Source of the DNA: Ricinus communis
Lineage: Eukaryota; Streptophyta; Magnoliopsida; Malpighiales; Euphorbiaceae
Length of the DNA stretch: 64,000 nt
NCBI RefSeq assembly: GCF_019578655.1
Contig: NC_063265.1
Span: 5,180,501-5,244,500 of the forward strand
Direction: 5' to 3'
A program made the translations under genes and the position numbers. The stretch's first letter is position 1, and every line of letters begins with the position of its first letter. Positions 1-11,168 of the stretch are shown piece after piece. The notes below the pieces were generated by a model. That model was not told where the DNA came from, made no database searches, and saw only the letters and a list, made by a program, of their open reading frames with translations.

Positions 1-371
1 TACTGCATCCATAACTCCTTGGAAGTTGATTTCTTCATTATTTGTGAAGCTATATCTGGATTCATGGTGCTATTTAGCCATCCTAATAGCAATTGATCAT
101 GTGAGACCCGTTCTTTATATTTTGAATTGGGTATTTTTACTGTACTATCCAGTGTGGTTCTTTGCATAAATTCAGGAGGACATGGTTTGGTACCAAGAAT
201 ATAGCCATCCAATTTGTGGCATTTGATGACTGGCATGATCATTGTCTCCCACAAGAAATAATTTGTTCGATCAAGTTTGATCGCGTTGTATTGAGTGAGT
301 GAAACTTTATTTTGCAGGTTGGATGAAGGGAATGGTTCACCAGAACTTGGAGTATTTGGAGGAGTGGCCAT
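1..371 (-). CDS. Ty1/Copia retrotransposon gag, N-terminal part, cut by window edge
   Basis: Reading the minus strand from the ATG at 371 gives an uninterrupted frame of 123 codons that runs off the left edge. The product opens with a Pro/Ser-rich leader, then KLDRTNYFLW at about residues 36-45 and MIMPVIKCHKLDGYILGTKP just after. Near residues 92-105 comes LLLGWLNSTMNPDI. The NYxxW motif followed by a helical, Trp-containing gag segment is the arrangement of plant Copia gag proteins (DUF4219/UBN2 type), which form the virus-like particle. The frame shows no stop codon or frameshift, so the insertion looks fairly young or only lightly decayed. A primer-binding site and an LTR-like stretch lie directly upstream on the same strand. 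The rest of gag and all of pol would lie beyond the left edge. An element identity is close to certain; the family name is not. Confidence 0.85.
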   Translation of the reverse strand, partial: MATPPNTPSSGEPFPSSNLQNKVSLTQYNAIKLDRTNYFLWETMIMPVIKCHKLDGYILGTKPCPPEFMQRTTLDSTVKIPNSKYKERVSHDQLLLGWLNSTMNPDIASQIMKKSTSKELWMQ

Positions 372-403
372 GTTTGGCTTGTTTTTAGCGTTGGCTAAGA
401 TTT

Positions 404-416
404 GGCTCTGATACCA
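404..416 (-). mobile_element. Copia primer-binding site (initiator tRNA-Met)
   Basis: The minus strand reads TGGTATCAGAGCC. This is complementary to the 3' end of plant initiator tRNA-Met, the usual minus-strand primer of plant Copia elements. It sits 33 bp upstream of the gag ATG and directly downstream of the LTR-like segment, as expected for a 5' LTR/PBS/gag order read right to left. Confidence 0.88.
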
Positions 417-680
417 AGAGAGAAATTAAGAAAATTTGGAATAATGGCTCAGTAGTTCTTTATTGATATTTCATTCATATTTATATCATATTTACAACAA
501 CCAGAGATAATATTAAGAGATTACAAACTGATTTAATGCTACAAAGTAGGACTATCTAAACTGAATATAAATTGACTACTTTCACTGAAACTCTCTCATA
601 TAGTTGTATAAATGTAGGCTGGAATATCTGAACTAAAGTTGAAGTAGTCACACAGTAAATATCAAGTTGTTTTAACTACA
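417..680 (-). mobile_element. Probable 5' LTR of the Copia element
   Basis: This segment lies directly upstream of the primer-binding site on the minus strand, where the 5' LTR must be. It holds an AATAAA signal (minus strand, about 460-466) followed by a stretch ending in TCTCTC next to the PBS, like an R/U5 region. The outer boundary is a guess: TGTAGTTAAAACAACTTG, ending at 680, would supply the starting TG. The PBS-proximal end is not a clean CA. The second LTR is outside the window, so neither boundary could be checked by pairing. Confidence 0.5.
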
Positions 681-1029
681 AATAAAAAAAAAACAAAAAA
701 AAAACATACACCATAGAGTAAGTTTCAGATGACAAAAGCAAAACTATCCCAATATGAAAACCTAGAGGATGGATACTACCAATGATAAAAGAATACTCTA
801 GAGAAACTTGAGAATAGTTTTTGCTATAGTTTTTAGGTTAATAAGTGATAATTGTAAATAAAATATATATTCTTTATGTAAAAAAGTTCAAACAGTTAAA
901 AAAATTTACGCAGGTGGCTCGAGTAACAACTAATTTAGTTGTAATGTTTTGCTATTAAGATATGAAGCACTTTTATAGCATGCATCCACACATGCACTCG
1001 GAGATTATTTGTAGAAAAAGTTAAAAATT
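681..1029. other. Non-coding flank of the Copia LTR
   Basis: AT-rich sequence with two A10-type runs at 685-710. I see no reading frame, hairpin or repeat of note. Confidence 0.4.
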
Positions 1030-1740
1030 CAATCAAATTAACCTACACAAGTTCAGGGGCGAAATCGACCATTTCTCCAGTCATATTGTATGAAAAATGA
1101 CTGTCAATATGTAAAATATTTCGGCTAGGAAGCTCCCAGAAAAATCACTTTGTGCTTTTACACGACGGAGAAAATTCCAATTTTTCTTTTCTAATTCTCT
1201 CATGCTCTTGCGCCTTCTATAGCGAAAGTTCATACGAGGCACGCCGACTCATCACTATTCCCACGCTGCCTAGAGCGTGAAATACACGAAATGATCCCAA
1301 TGGCTGTATGTAAACAAGTGCACGGTTACTAGCGCGAGGAGACATTTATTTAGGGCGTGTGAAATTTTCTATCTTTTTCCTGCGCTGTGCTGTCCCTCTG
1401 CGCAGGTAAGCACGTCATTTTCACGTGCTCTGCTTTCTCAATTCCTTGATTTTATTTTGTATAAAACGGAATATAAATGAAATGGCAAAAAAACGCCGTC
1501 TAATGCCGGCATATAGGAAGATGATGATAAAGGACACGCCGTGATTGTGTCTACATAAAACGATGGCCGTTAAAACAACCGCTATGGAATAAAAGGATTT
1601 GACCAAAAAATATATGGACGGTTAAGATGCCGAATCATGGACATCAAAATCAAGCCCCTGCATTTCCACCACGTCATCCACCAAAACACTCTTTAAGGCC
1701 ACGCTCGTCGAGAGTAGCACCAGTTGGCATATTTAGAAAA
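1030..1740. other. Isolated GC-richer non-coding island with G-box
   Basis: This stretch is clearly richer in GC than its surroundings. It holds a palindromic G-box CACGTG at 1422-1427 with an ACGTCA half-site at 1412-1417, plus several CG-rich words. No reading frame of useful length is present on either strand. It resembles promoter or 5'-leader DNA, but I recognise no gene on either side: the Copia element lies to the left and about 7 kb of AT-rich DNA to the right. It could be a stranded promoter or a remnant of an unrecognised element. Confidence 0.3.
1412..1427. promoter_or_regulatory. ACGT elements: ACGTCA plus G-box CACGTG
   Basis: ACGTCA at 1412-1417 and CACGTG at 1422-1427 lie within 16 bp. 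Paired ACGT cores are typical bZIP targets in plant promoters (ABRE or G-box type). No downstream gene was identified, so the functional reading is inference. Confidence 0.3.
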
Positions 1741-3859
1741 ATGAATTAATTAGATTTATAAGATTTTTATGATGTAATCGTGCTCGGTGCTTTAAAAATT
1801 TGAATATTTTTTTTCAATATTAAATTTATTAATATTTTAAGAAACTATTTTCAAATTCCTTAATTTTCAACTACATTATAAAATGGTTTAATCTAATTGA
1901 AGAGTCGATAAATGAGATCCGTTGAGAGTTGATAAAAGCTTTGGCAAATATTGGATATAATTGGATAATTAAAAATATTTAGTTCAGTTAATAGTTATTT
2001 TTTATTAAATAATTATATATAAATATTTAAAAAATAATAGTTAATAGCTGATTTTTTAGTCTGAGCTGCTGATTGTATTATCTCTATTTTTAAGGGTCTT
2101 TTTATCAATTAATAGCTAGTTTGATTTTATTTATTTATTTGGACTCTATTTTTCTAATCAAAATAGATAAAAATTGCTTCTAAATTGATTTTATAAGATT
2201 AAATTTTATACTTTATAATAAATTTATTATTTTAAAATTATTTTTAGTAATTAAATAATTATAATTATGATATTTAAAACTAAAATTTTTTATTAGTAGA
2301 ATGAATATTTAGTTTTTATTTTAAACTTTATAAATATTTTTAATAATAAATATAATTAAATTATACTTTTTAAATTATTATAAATTATTTTTGTTAGTTT
2401 GTATATTAATTATAATATAATAAAAAATTATATTTAACAATAAATTATATTTTTAATAATCATTAATATACTACCAACAACCGTTAATAAAATTTTACTA
2501 AACAATTTAATTTATTAGCCACGACCTACCATTTAGATTAATCAATTGAACCAAACAAACTCTAAATATTTTTTTAGCTTAAATCAATTAAAAAAATTTT
2601 AAAGTTGGTCAATATTTTAAAATAAGAAAATTAAAGTAACGTCCTAGTAAAATTTGAAGAAATCTTAGTAAACTCAAACAGTTGGGTTTAATATTTTATT
2701 TAAAAATTGAGATAATAAAATATTAACTTTACAGTATCTAGATTTGATCAGGTCTAATTACAAATTAAATTTTAAATTTCATACTTTTTACAATTTTATT
2801 CAATTATTTTAAAATTTTAAAACAAATACGCATTATTTAAATTTATTTTTAAAAAGTATTTTTTAACGATAATTTTTGAAGTTTCACAATAAAAAATGAT
2901 ATTGAAAGTCTATTATACTTATTAAAAGAATAATAGTTATGAATGAACAAAAATAGTTTATCTTAGACTTAAAAATATAATAATTAAAAATCTCATATAT
3001 GTGTATTACTTGACATGTTTTACATCTAAATACAATAATTTTTTTTATTAATTTACTAATTTTAATGTTAGTAAACAGAATTGACAATTTCTTTTATTAA
3101 ATAACTATTTTATTATTAAAAATAAATTAAAAGTATAGATACTTATTTTACAATTTTGAAACATTTAGATAAAATTATTAAAAAGTATAAAATTCAGAAT
3201 TTAATTAGTAATTAAGTGGTTTGACTAAAATTATAATGTCTTTGACTCATTACTTCAACTATTTAAGTTTAATCTCAATAAAATTCTAAAGTTTTGCTAA
3301 TCAGAATTTGCAGCAGAGGTATTGTGAAAAAGCTATTACTAGTATATACCTAATTTATGGAGAAATCTACTGAAAATTCTTATCTAAATTGTAACTAAAA
3401 AAAAATGACATATATGCATGAGTTTTTACATTTTGATACTGAAATATTGATAGGTAATTTATTATTTAAAACTAATAAATATATACTAATTATTTATTTA
3501 TTTGGTGTTTAAATAATACGTACACTAAATCTAGATAATTGTTTTTTCTAAATATGTTATTTGATATATAATTGTAGATTAGAGATATAAGTACATTTAT
3601 CTCGTAAAAAAAAAGAATTAAAATGTATTTCTTCCATACCTTATTAATAGTTTTTTTTAATTAAATTTTTAGTTATTCATAGTTATTGTATATTTAATAT
3701 ATATATATCAAGTTTTTAAGTTTTTATTATATTGAAATATATCTAATAAATAAAATTATTGTTTAGTCAATTCTTTTATTATAACTGAATTTACTAAATA
3801 TTTCTTTAACCCAAATAAATACTAACAAACAACAAATAGTACTCTTTTCTTAAAACATA
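1741..3859. other. AT-rich intergenic DNA
   Basis: Long low-complexity A/T sequence with no supported gene. A small transposon end may lie near 2,555, where the words CCAAACAAACTC occur; a similar phrase (CCAAACAAACC) occurs near 46,334. I could not pair terminal repeats. Confidence 0.4.
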
Positions 3860-4406
3860 TCAATCGACTCATCTTTTTGCATGGATAAATTTATGTTTAA
3901 TTTTTTGATTCATTAAATTTTTATATTGACATATCTATCTATTTATTTTGACATATATACTTATTTTTAACATATGAAATTTAAATTTATGTCTAATTTT
4001 ATAGTTCTTTCTATTAATTAATTACATTTTGAATTAAATAGTGGCTCTAATTCTAAAAAATAACATATTAATTATATTATAATATTATATTCAATTATAA
4101 ATTAATTTTTTAATTATAAAATAATTTTTTAAATAAGTAAAATCAATTATTTTAATGATATTAATTTATATAATAATAAAACTAATTAATTACTATTTTT
4201 AAAATAATTTTTATATTATTGCACTAATAAAATTTTAAAATCTTAAAAATTAAAAAAAATATTTAAAAATAGTTAGTTTGCTATTATTTTTTGAAATATC
4301 ATAAATTCATGTTAAATATTAAAATTTTTATTAAATTATATCTGTCAACATAACCTTATAATCAAAATAATAATAACAGTCGTGCAACGCATGAGTAAGC
4401 GACTAA
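3860..4406 (+). mobile_element. Helitron-like non-autonomous repeat, copy A
   Basis: AT-rich segment sharing ordered blocks with the copies near 6.1, 14.3, 15.0, 20.0 and 53.4 kb. Shared blocks include a 5' part with 'AAATTTAAATTTATGT' and 'ATAGTTCTTTCTATTAATT', and the near-terminal block AATAATAATAACAG. It ends with an imperfect hairpin CGTGC-AAC-GCATG (4381-4393), then CTAA at 4403-4406 followed by T. A subterminal GC hairpin about 10 bp before CTRR and insertion next to T are hallmarks of Helitron 3' ends. No protein is encoded. The left boundary is approximate. Confidence 0.5.
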
Positions 4407-5850
4407 TATCATATAACTCTATAGCATATACTAGTAATTAATAAAACCTAAGAAATAATCCCAGTTTAGTCCCTTTTAGGAATTTAATTAACCGAATCTT
4501 ATAGAAATTCGTTTGAAAGTTCTATCAAGATTTTGGTAGAATTTTTTTTAATCTCTCGGTGCAATTTTGATAGGTCGTTTTTAATTTATATAAAAATTAA
4601 AAATTATCATTATTTCTGTTTTTTTAGTAATAAAGTTTTTAATACGATACACGATAATCTAAATATTGATAGACTTACCAATTTACTTATAAATTTTGAG
4701 ATTCAAATTAGAATTCAGTAAAAAATATGCAATTTCAAAATAACACAAAGTAAAAGTTAATCATAAATATTAATATTTATGTTAATAAAGATGATTATAG
4801 ACATTAAACTAACAACTATAGTTTTTAAAAGCAAAACAAATCAAGTATCCATGGATCATTATTAGAAAAACTTTAGTCTCTTATATTCTTTTCTTTTTGT
4901 TCTTTAACAAAATTTTAACTTTTCTATATTATATTAATTGCGCATAAAAAATAAATTAGTATATTTTTGAAAAGAATTTTATAATCTTTTACTGTAAAAA
5001 ATATCGAATTTTTTTTCATATATGAGTTTTATTAATCTATAATATATGAGTATTGAATTATCCATCTATAATAGATTAAAAATAAAATGATCTATATCTT
5101 TAGACGAACCAAAAATAAAAAATGACATGTCAAATTGATAAAAAAAAATTTATTTCTTATATTATGCTAGCGGAATTGAGTGGGGTGTGCATCCTATTAT
5201 GTCTATTTCTTATTATCTTATATTGTATTTTATTGAAATCTATAGCGTTTATGAAATTTATTTACAAATCTAAAATTTATATATTTTGAATAAAGTGATA
5301 GCTAATTTAGAATTTCACATATTTAAATTTATATGAAATTAGTTATAATTAAATTAAATTATATCAAAATAAATAAAATTTATAAATAAATTATATATTA
5401 TTTTATCAATATATTCTATAATACTAAAATATCTTATTTAATTTTATTATTTATATTTAATTTTATTTCTTGTATAAAATAAAATATATTTTTTAACGAA
5501 ACATAACATTAATTTGTTGATGATGTAATTGATTCTTATTTTCTTTGCTTGGGACTGCCCCCTCTTCTTACCAAGAAAAAAGAAAAGAAAAGAAAGTATA
5601 AATAAGTAGACATGCATTCCAAGAAAGTAAAACGGATTCATATAAATTTACATAAAACGTTTTGTTTATAATTTAGATAAAAAATTTAACATGCAAAATT
5701 TATAAAATTTTACAGAAAAAAATATATATTAAAACTGTTATTAAATAAATACATAAGTTTTAAAGTATTTTTTATATTATTAATTATGACAATTTAAAAT
5801 TCAACTACAATTGTATATCTCTAACTTAAATTGGAATCAAATTATATATA

Positions 5851-5889
<39 letters not shown>

Positions 5890-6007
5890 ATTACTATATC
5901 TCAATATTTATTATTTTTATTCACCAAGACTAATTAAAAGTAGTAAACAACTCAATTCTATTTGTGAAAGTGTAATGATTTATAGAATTAAATAATTAAA
6001 TAATTTC

Positions 6008-6055
<48 letters not shown>
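4407..6055. other. AT-rich intergenic DNA with microsatellites
   Basis: No supported gene. It contains a (TA)15 run and ends in a long (ATT)16 tract. Short frames in this stretch are low-complexity and have no recognisable domain. Confidence 0.4.
5856..5885. repeat. (TA)15 microsatellite
   Basis: Uninterrupted TA dinucleotide run in AT-rich intergenic DNA. Confidence 0.9.

Positions 6056-6056
<1 letters not shown>
6009..6056. repeat. (ATT)16 microsatellite
   Basis: Sixteen perfect ATT units, directly abutting the 3' end of Helitron-like copy B. A similar (ATT)11 tract occurs at 42,719. Confidence 0.95.
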
Positions 6057-6059
<3 letters not shown>

Positions 6060-6745
6060 TGTCTATCCATGCGTTAAACAATGTTTATTATTATTTTGAT
6101 AATAAATATAATTTAATTAATTATTTAATATTTAATATCGAATAATTTTAAAAATAATAGCAAATTATATTTTTAAATTCTCTTAAATTTTTAAAATCTT
6201 ATTTATATTATTATATTAATAAAATATTTATTAATATTATCTTTAAATTAATTATATTGACTATTTTTAATATATTTACTTATTAACTATAATATTATAT
6301 AAATTAATACTATCAATATAATTGTATTACTATTTTGTAAAATTAAAAATTAATTTATAGTGAATATAATATTTAAAAATATTATTTAATTAAAAAATTA
6401 ATTAATTAATTAATATAATATTAAAATATAATTAATATGCTATCTCTTATAATAATCATTATCTAATTATAAAACTGTTTTATTAGTAATATATTATTTT
6501 TAGGATTAGAATGAGGATTTATTTAGGAATATAAGTTATTAATCAATAAATTAATAGAAAAATTATAAAATTATACATAAACTTGAATTTTAAGTGTCAA
6601 AAATATTAGATATGTCAAAATAAAAATTATACATGTATGAATAAATATTTTTAAATAAATTAACAATATAAAATAGTTATTCTAAAATTTTAAATTTAAA
6701 TATAATAATTAAAAAATAGAAATTAAAATGTAATTAATAATTGGC
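6056..6745 (-). mobile_element. Helitron-like non-autonomous repeat, copy B
   Basis: Reverse-orientation copy of the family. Its left end carries the complement of the hairpin region in decayed form (TCTATCCATGCGTTAAACA, 6062-6080). Next come the block TTTATTATTATTTTGAT, the middle section with paired AATATAATATTAAAATATAA words, and the 5' part near 6,560-6,640 (TAAACTTGAATTTTAAGTG and neighbours). The CTRR terminus is mutated (TTAA). Confidence 0.45.
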
Positions 6746-6784
6746 TTTTTTTGTTATTATTATTATTTCGCTATCAAGACATAT

Positions 6785-6957
6785 ATGGAATTAAGGAATT
6801 AAGCACAGCGACCTAGTTTGAGGAACCGAAGATTCTGTTCAAATCGCCAGTTTAGATTTAGAAGTTGCTGGAATCCAATCGCCAGAGAATTCCAAAGGTG
6901 TGAAAGGATTTGATATACAAGGGTACCCCAGCTTGGTTTTCCAAGAAAAGAGTCCAA
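6785..6957 (-). pseudogene. Coding-like island, possible captured exon fragment
   Basis: A short stretch of balanced base composition sits between AT-rich repeats. On the minus strand an open frame of about 40 codons reads SWKTKLGYPCISNPFTPLEF and continues with SGDWIPATSKSKLAI before a stop. It has no ATG. I do not recognise the protein. The composition is exon-like, and the island lies about 40 bp from the 5' end of Helitron-like copy B, a type known to carry gene fragments. It may equally be unique non-coding DNA. Confidence 0.2.
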
Positions 6958-6959
6958 AT

Positions 6960-8250
6960 ATGTAGTTTATTGTATTAGTATTGTCTACAAATTATTATTA
7001 TTATTATAAAATTATATATATATAATATATATATATATATATTAAATACTAAATAATTTTATTAATAATAATATATTAATAAAAAATTAGTAGTTGATAT
7101 TTTTTCTATAATTTATTGTCTTTAATTTTTATAAAAATTTACATTTAAATTATATAAATTTCATCATAAGTATATATAAATATATTACGATGTAAAGTAA
7201 TGTTATAAATTTTTATAGAATATAAATGTATATAAAAATATTATAGGATTAAAAATATATACAGGTGAATAAATAAATTAATAAAATTAAATTAAAAATA
7301 TCATATATTTTTTACTTCTTGACTTCAATTTTAAGAAAAAATTGTAATGAATTAGGATTACATTAGATTAGTTACTAATTAATTATAATAAAATTAAATT
7401 AGTTACATATATAATTAGAATAGAATAAAATTAATAATTACTGGTTAATTATAAAAATATTTTTATTAGAATTAAGAGATTAATCACTAATAAATTCTAT
7501 TAAGATTAAAATTTAAATTAATTATATTTTTAATTAGAATTAAATAAAAAAATTATTAATTAATTATAAAAATATTTTTATAAATTCAAAAATTTACCCT
7601 TTCATGCTTTTACATATATCATAAATATATTACAGATAAGAGTAAATTTGTTTTCATTTTATCAAATAAAATAAAGCACTTGTACTTCCTTACCTTAAAT
7701 ATTTTATTGTAAATTATTTTACATTAAATGCAATATAATTTTATGGTATTTTATAAGTTAGCAGATTGGAACATATTCACTTTAACTTGATTTAATTGTA
7801 AAATAATTTTAATATTAATTTCACTTATTAAATAAGAAAATTAATGTATTTTATCATTATTTCTAATTAATACATTAGTTAATAAGTTAATTTTTCTGCT
7901 CTAAATAATTGTATTAATTCTAAAACTAGTGAATTAATTATATTATTTATAGTTAATTTATAAATATAATTAACACATCAATTATAATATTGAGCAAAAG
8001 AATCTAAAAAACTAAAAATTCTATTAGAAAAATTTAAAATGTTGAAGAAAATGAAGATTAAATTAGTTTTATTTCTTATCTATATTCATATTTGGACAAA
8101 CAGAAAAAATGAAAAGGAAAAAGTAATTTGCTTTTTCTCGTAAATCAATAATTATAAAGGTAAAGTAGTAAATTTACCTTCTATTGTTTCGCCATTTTAG
8201 AGAAAAATGGTTTTTATAAGCCCACGGATAATATTACCATTTTTGTTTCA
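6960..8250. other. AT-rich intergenic DNA
   Basis: No supported gene or structured repeat, except an interrupted TA tract around 7,013-7,043. Confidence 0.4.
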
Positions 8251-9367
8251 TTTGATTTTCATCCCCTCCCTATTTCGATTCGACCCATCTGCTGCAAAAA
8301 GATGTTGGCCTCTGCCATACTAATCCACCCCACACCTCAGGCTTTAGCTGAAAATAGACTTCTTTTCTCTGGCTTCCATTAGACAGACAGACACACTCAC
8401 ACACTACTTTTTATAGAATGGACTTATTTGTAAATATATAAAGATAGGAAGGGCAAAAGACTCGTCTTAAATTATTAAAAACAAAAATTGTTTCTTAAAA
8501 GAGAACTTATGCACAAAATAACTAAATATATATATCAATTATTCAGTGTTAAAATCTGTCTATATGCATCAATTTTTTTTTATTTGTTGCTGTATAAACA
8601 TAGGAAAAATTAGGCATTCGGCAAAGCATTTAGCAAGAGGAAGAAGCTAAGTGGACAGAAAACATGGACAAATGTCTGTTTCCATTAATTGGCGGATTAG
8701 CGGAGAAGAGTACCCACGTCTTGGATTTAGATTTGGTAGCCACAACTTATTAAAATCCTAATAAATCGCCATTAACCCATATGATATATTATTATTATTA
8801 TTAACCCACCACTAACTCACAACTCATACCTCCTCTCGAACCCCCCCCCAAAAAAAATAAAATAAAATAAAATAATCAAACTTTTGAAATACCTCTACTC
8901 TGCTGGGCAATGTCACATGCAAGACAAGTGCCTTCTAAAACCAGTCAAAAGGACCCCACTAACTTACCTTACCTGGCATCAACTCTGTTTGGCCCCCACT
9001 ACAAATACCATTACACATTTGCGAACACTCTCTCCTTCCTCTCCCCCTATATTTTCCTTCTTTTTAAACTGGGCACAGCAAGGATCCCTTATTTAGAGCG
9101 CCCGCCCCTCTTTTTTCTTTTTTGGTTATTTGGTTACACTGGTTTTGCGTTACTACTAGAGAGGGCTCTTTTTGGTTAAGCGCAAGTTATTCTATTTTTG
9201 ACTGGGACCCCGAGACTGCAAATCCAGCAAGAATCCAACTGGGTTGCTATCAAATCTTAACTGAGCAGCAAACCGTCCCCATTTGCTCAAATCATTACTT
9301 GTTCTCTTATTTCCAGTTCTTGCTGCTGCCGCTGCTATTGTTTTTTGTTAGGGTTATTTCTCAAAAG
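8251..9367 (+). promoter_or_regulatory. Promoter and 5' leader of the Q-rich TIP41-like-family gene
   Basis: Base composition rises toward the gene. A weak TATA-like ACAAATACC lies near 9,000-9,009, followed by pyrimidine-rich leader DNA (CTCTCTCC, TTTTCTTTT). Between about 9,010 and the start at 9,368 I find no upstream ATG, so 9,368 would be the first AUG of a transcript starting there. The short open frames at 8,884-9,179 fall in this promoter/leader region and have no domain. Confidence 0.45.
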
Positions 9368-11168
9368 ATGGCTGAGAGTTTAGACGACGGTGAGTTTTGG
9401 CTGCCCCCTCAGTTCCTAACCGACGACGATATGTTCATGGACGATAGCAACAAGAAGAAGAGCAGTAACTGCAGTAATATCAAGACTGTTAAAGATGGGT
9501 ATGGCCTTGAAACGGACTGTTTCAAGAATTTCTTTCCGTTTGAGTTTGGTACTTTTGGGATTTCTTCGGATCTCAGTTCTCCGGTTGATGAGTCGGTTAT
9601 TAGCTCTACCGAAGAGAGTGATGAAGAGGATTACATCGCTGGTTTAACCTGCAAAATGGCTCGTTCGACACTCGAAACATGTGGAAACGAAACCACCAAG
9701 GTATATATTCATATTGCTAAATGGTCCTCCGGTTGTAATTTTGTGCTGTTCTATTTTAGTTTCTTTATGGGTTTTCTTGTGATTTAACAGGAGGCTCTGT
9801 TATCTGGTTCACCGCAATCAACACTATGCGGAGTTGTTGGAAATGGGTATAGAAGTAGCCAAGGTTCAAGCCGTGGAGGAAGTCCAAATGGGTGCTCTAA
9901 GGTTTCCTCACAGCCGGCCACTTGGGATTTACTGCATGCGGCGGCAGGTGAAGTGGCAAAAATCAGCATGAATCAACAAGAAGAAGGGTGTTATTATGGC
10001 TTCAACCGTGGAATCTTGGGTCCACCTCGAAAACCCTCTCAAGTCTCTGTTCCTCTCAAAAGCTCAAACCACCAGGATTTTAATCTCTACAACGGCAACC
10101 TACAGCACTCACTTTCTTACCAGAAGTTACAGGCATCTCAAGTGTGCTCTCAAATTCTCTTCTTTTTGTTGTTTTTTTTTCTTTAGAGTTAATTTTGTCA
10201 ATTTATTTATTATGTGTGTTTTGTTTTCCGTTGTCTTTTTACAGTTTCAGCAGCTGAGGCAGCAACAAATGATGAAGCAACAGAGAAATAATGTTTGGGC
10301 AGCAGGGCCGCAAACAAAGGGACTTTACCAACAACAGCAACAAAAACAACCAGTAGTCCACGACAGCAGAGGAAGGAATCATGGAAAACCATTGGGTTTG
10401 TGTCCATCTGCCTGGCCTCCTCTACAGCAGGCTCAGCAACAGGACCAAGGCAATTTTGGCATGCGGGCTGTGTTTCTTGGCAATACTGGTGCGAAAAGGG
10501 AGTGTGCTGGCACTGGCGTTTTCTTGCCTCGCCGTGTTGGAGCCCCAACTGAAACTCGCAAGAAGCCAGGTATTTGATTACCCTGTCTTTCCCTTTTTAA
10601 TTTTGGGAAATTTTGAGGTTTAGTTGGCAGTACTGTTGGTTTAGTTGGGAATGAAATTAAAATTTCCATTAACATCTATGGATATGGTGGGTGGGAAATT
10701 TCCATTAATTGCTCTACTGCTGAGTCTTAACACATCGTTGTCATAGCATTAACATCTAACTTAAAATTGTTCGTTGCTAACTTTTGATTTGCGGATTTCT
10801 TAACAACAGCTTGCTCGACGGTGCTGTTACCAGCTAGAGTTGTTCAAGCCTTGAACTTGAACTTGGACGACATTTCTCCTCAGCCCCAATATCAGCCTCC
10901 TCGTTTTAATGGAAGTTTCATTGCGGATAGTAGTGAGTATTGTAAATTTTTATTTTGGGCCTACATGATTTTCTTCAATTAGTTTATTAAGAAAGGAAGA
11001 TGTGCAATATTGGCTAATGGTTAAATTTTGTTTCTTCTTTTTTGTTGTTCTGCAGATAATGCATTGAGGTTTCGTAATAACAATAATGTTTCCTATCAGA
11101 AGCGCAATCTCAGGCCACAGCCAGAAATGAACAATGAAGTGAGGTTACCTCAGGAATGGACTTACTGA
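9368..11168 (+). CDS. Plant-specific Q-rich protein, TIP41-like-labelled family (5 exons)
   Basis: Splicing 9368-9700, 9791-10141, 10245-10569, 10810-10932 and 11056-11168 gives 1,245 bp and 414 residues with every junction in frame. All introns are GT-AG (the exon 4 donor is GTGAGT). The protein starts MAESLDDGEFWLPPQFLTDD, then has acidic and Ser-rich stretches and EALLSGSPQSTLCG at the start of exon 2. A Gln-rich section follows at about 229-298. The most conserved-looking block is RAVFLGN (302-308) and ECAGTGVFLPRR (314-325), ending in CSTVLLPARVVQALNLN. This matches the plant family of At5g59050/At3g54000, often labelled TIP41-like. I see no basis for a real TIP41 (PP2A-regulator) role. 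No signal peptide or membrane segment is seen, so it is probably nuclear or cytosolic; function unknown. Confidence 0.88.

Noticed and set aside
9784..9969. Minus-strand frame opposite exon 2
   Set aside because: Antisense shadow of a spliced exon.
10210..10675. Overlapping frames on both strands across exon 3 of the Q-rich gene
   Set aside because: They are alternative frames of a verified, in-phase exon with Q-rich coding; none has a domain.
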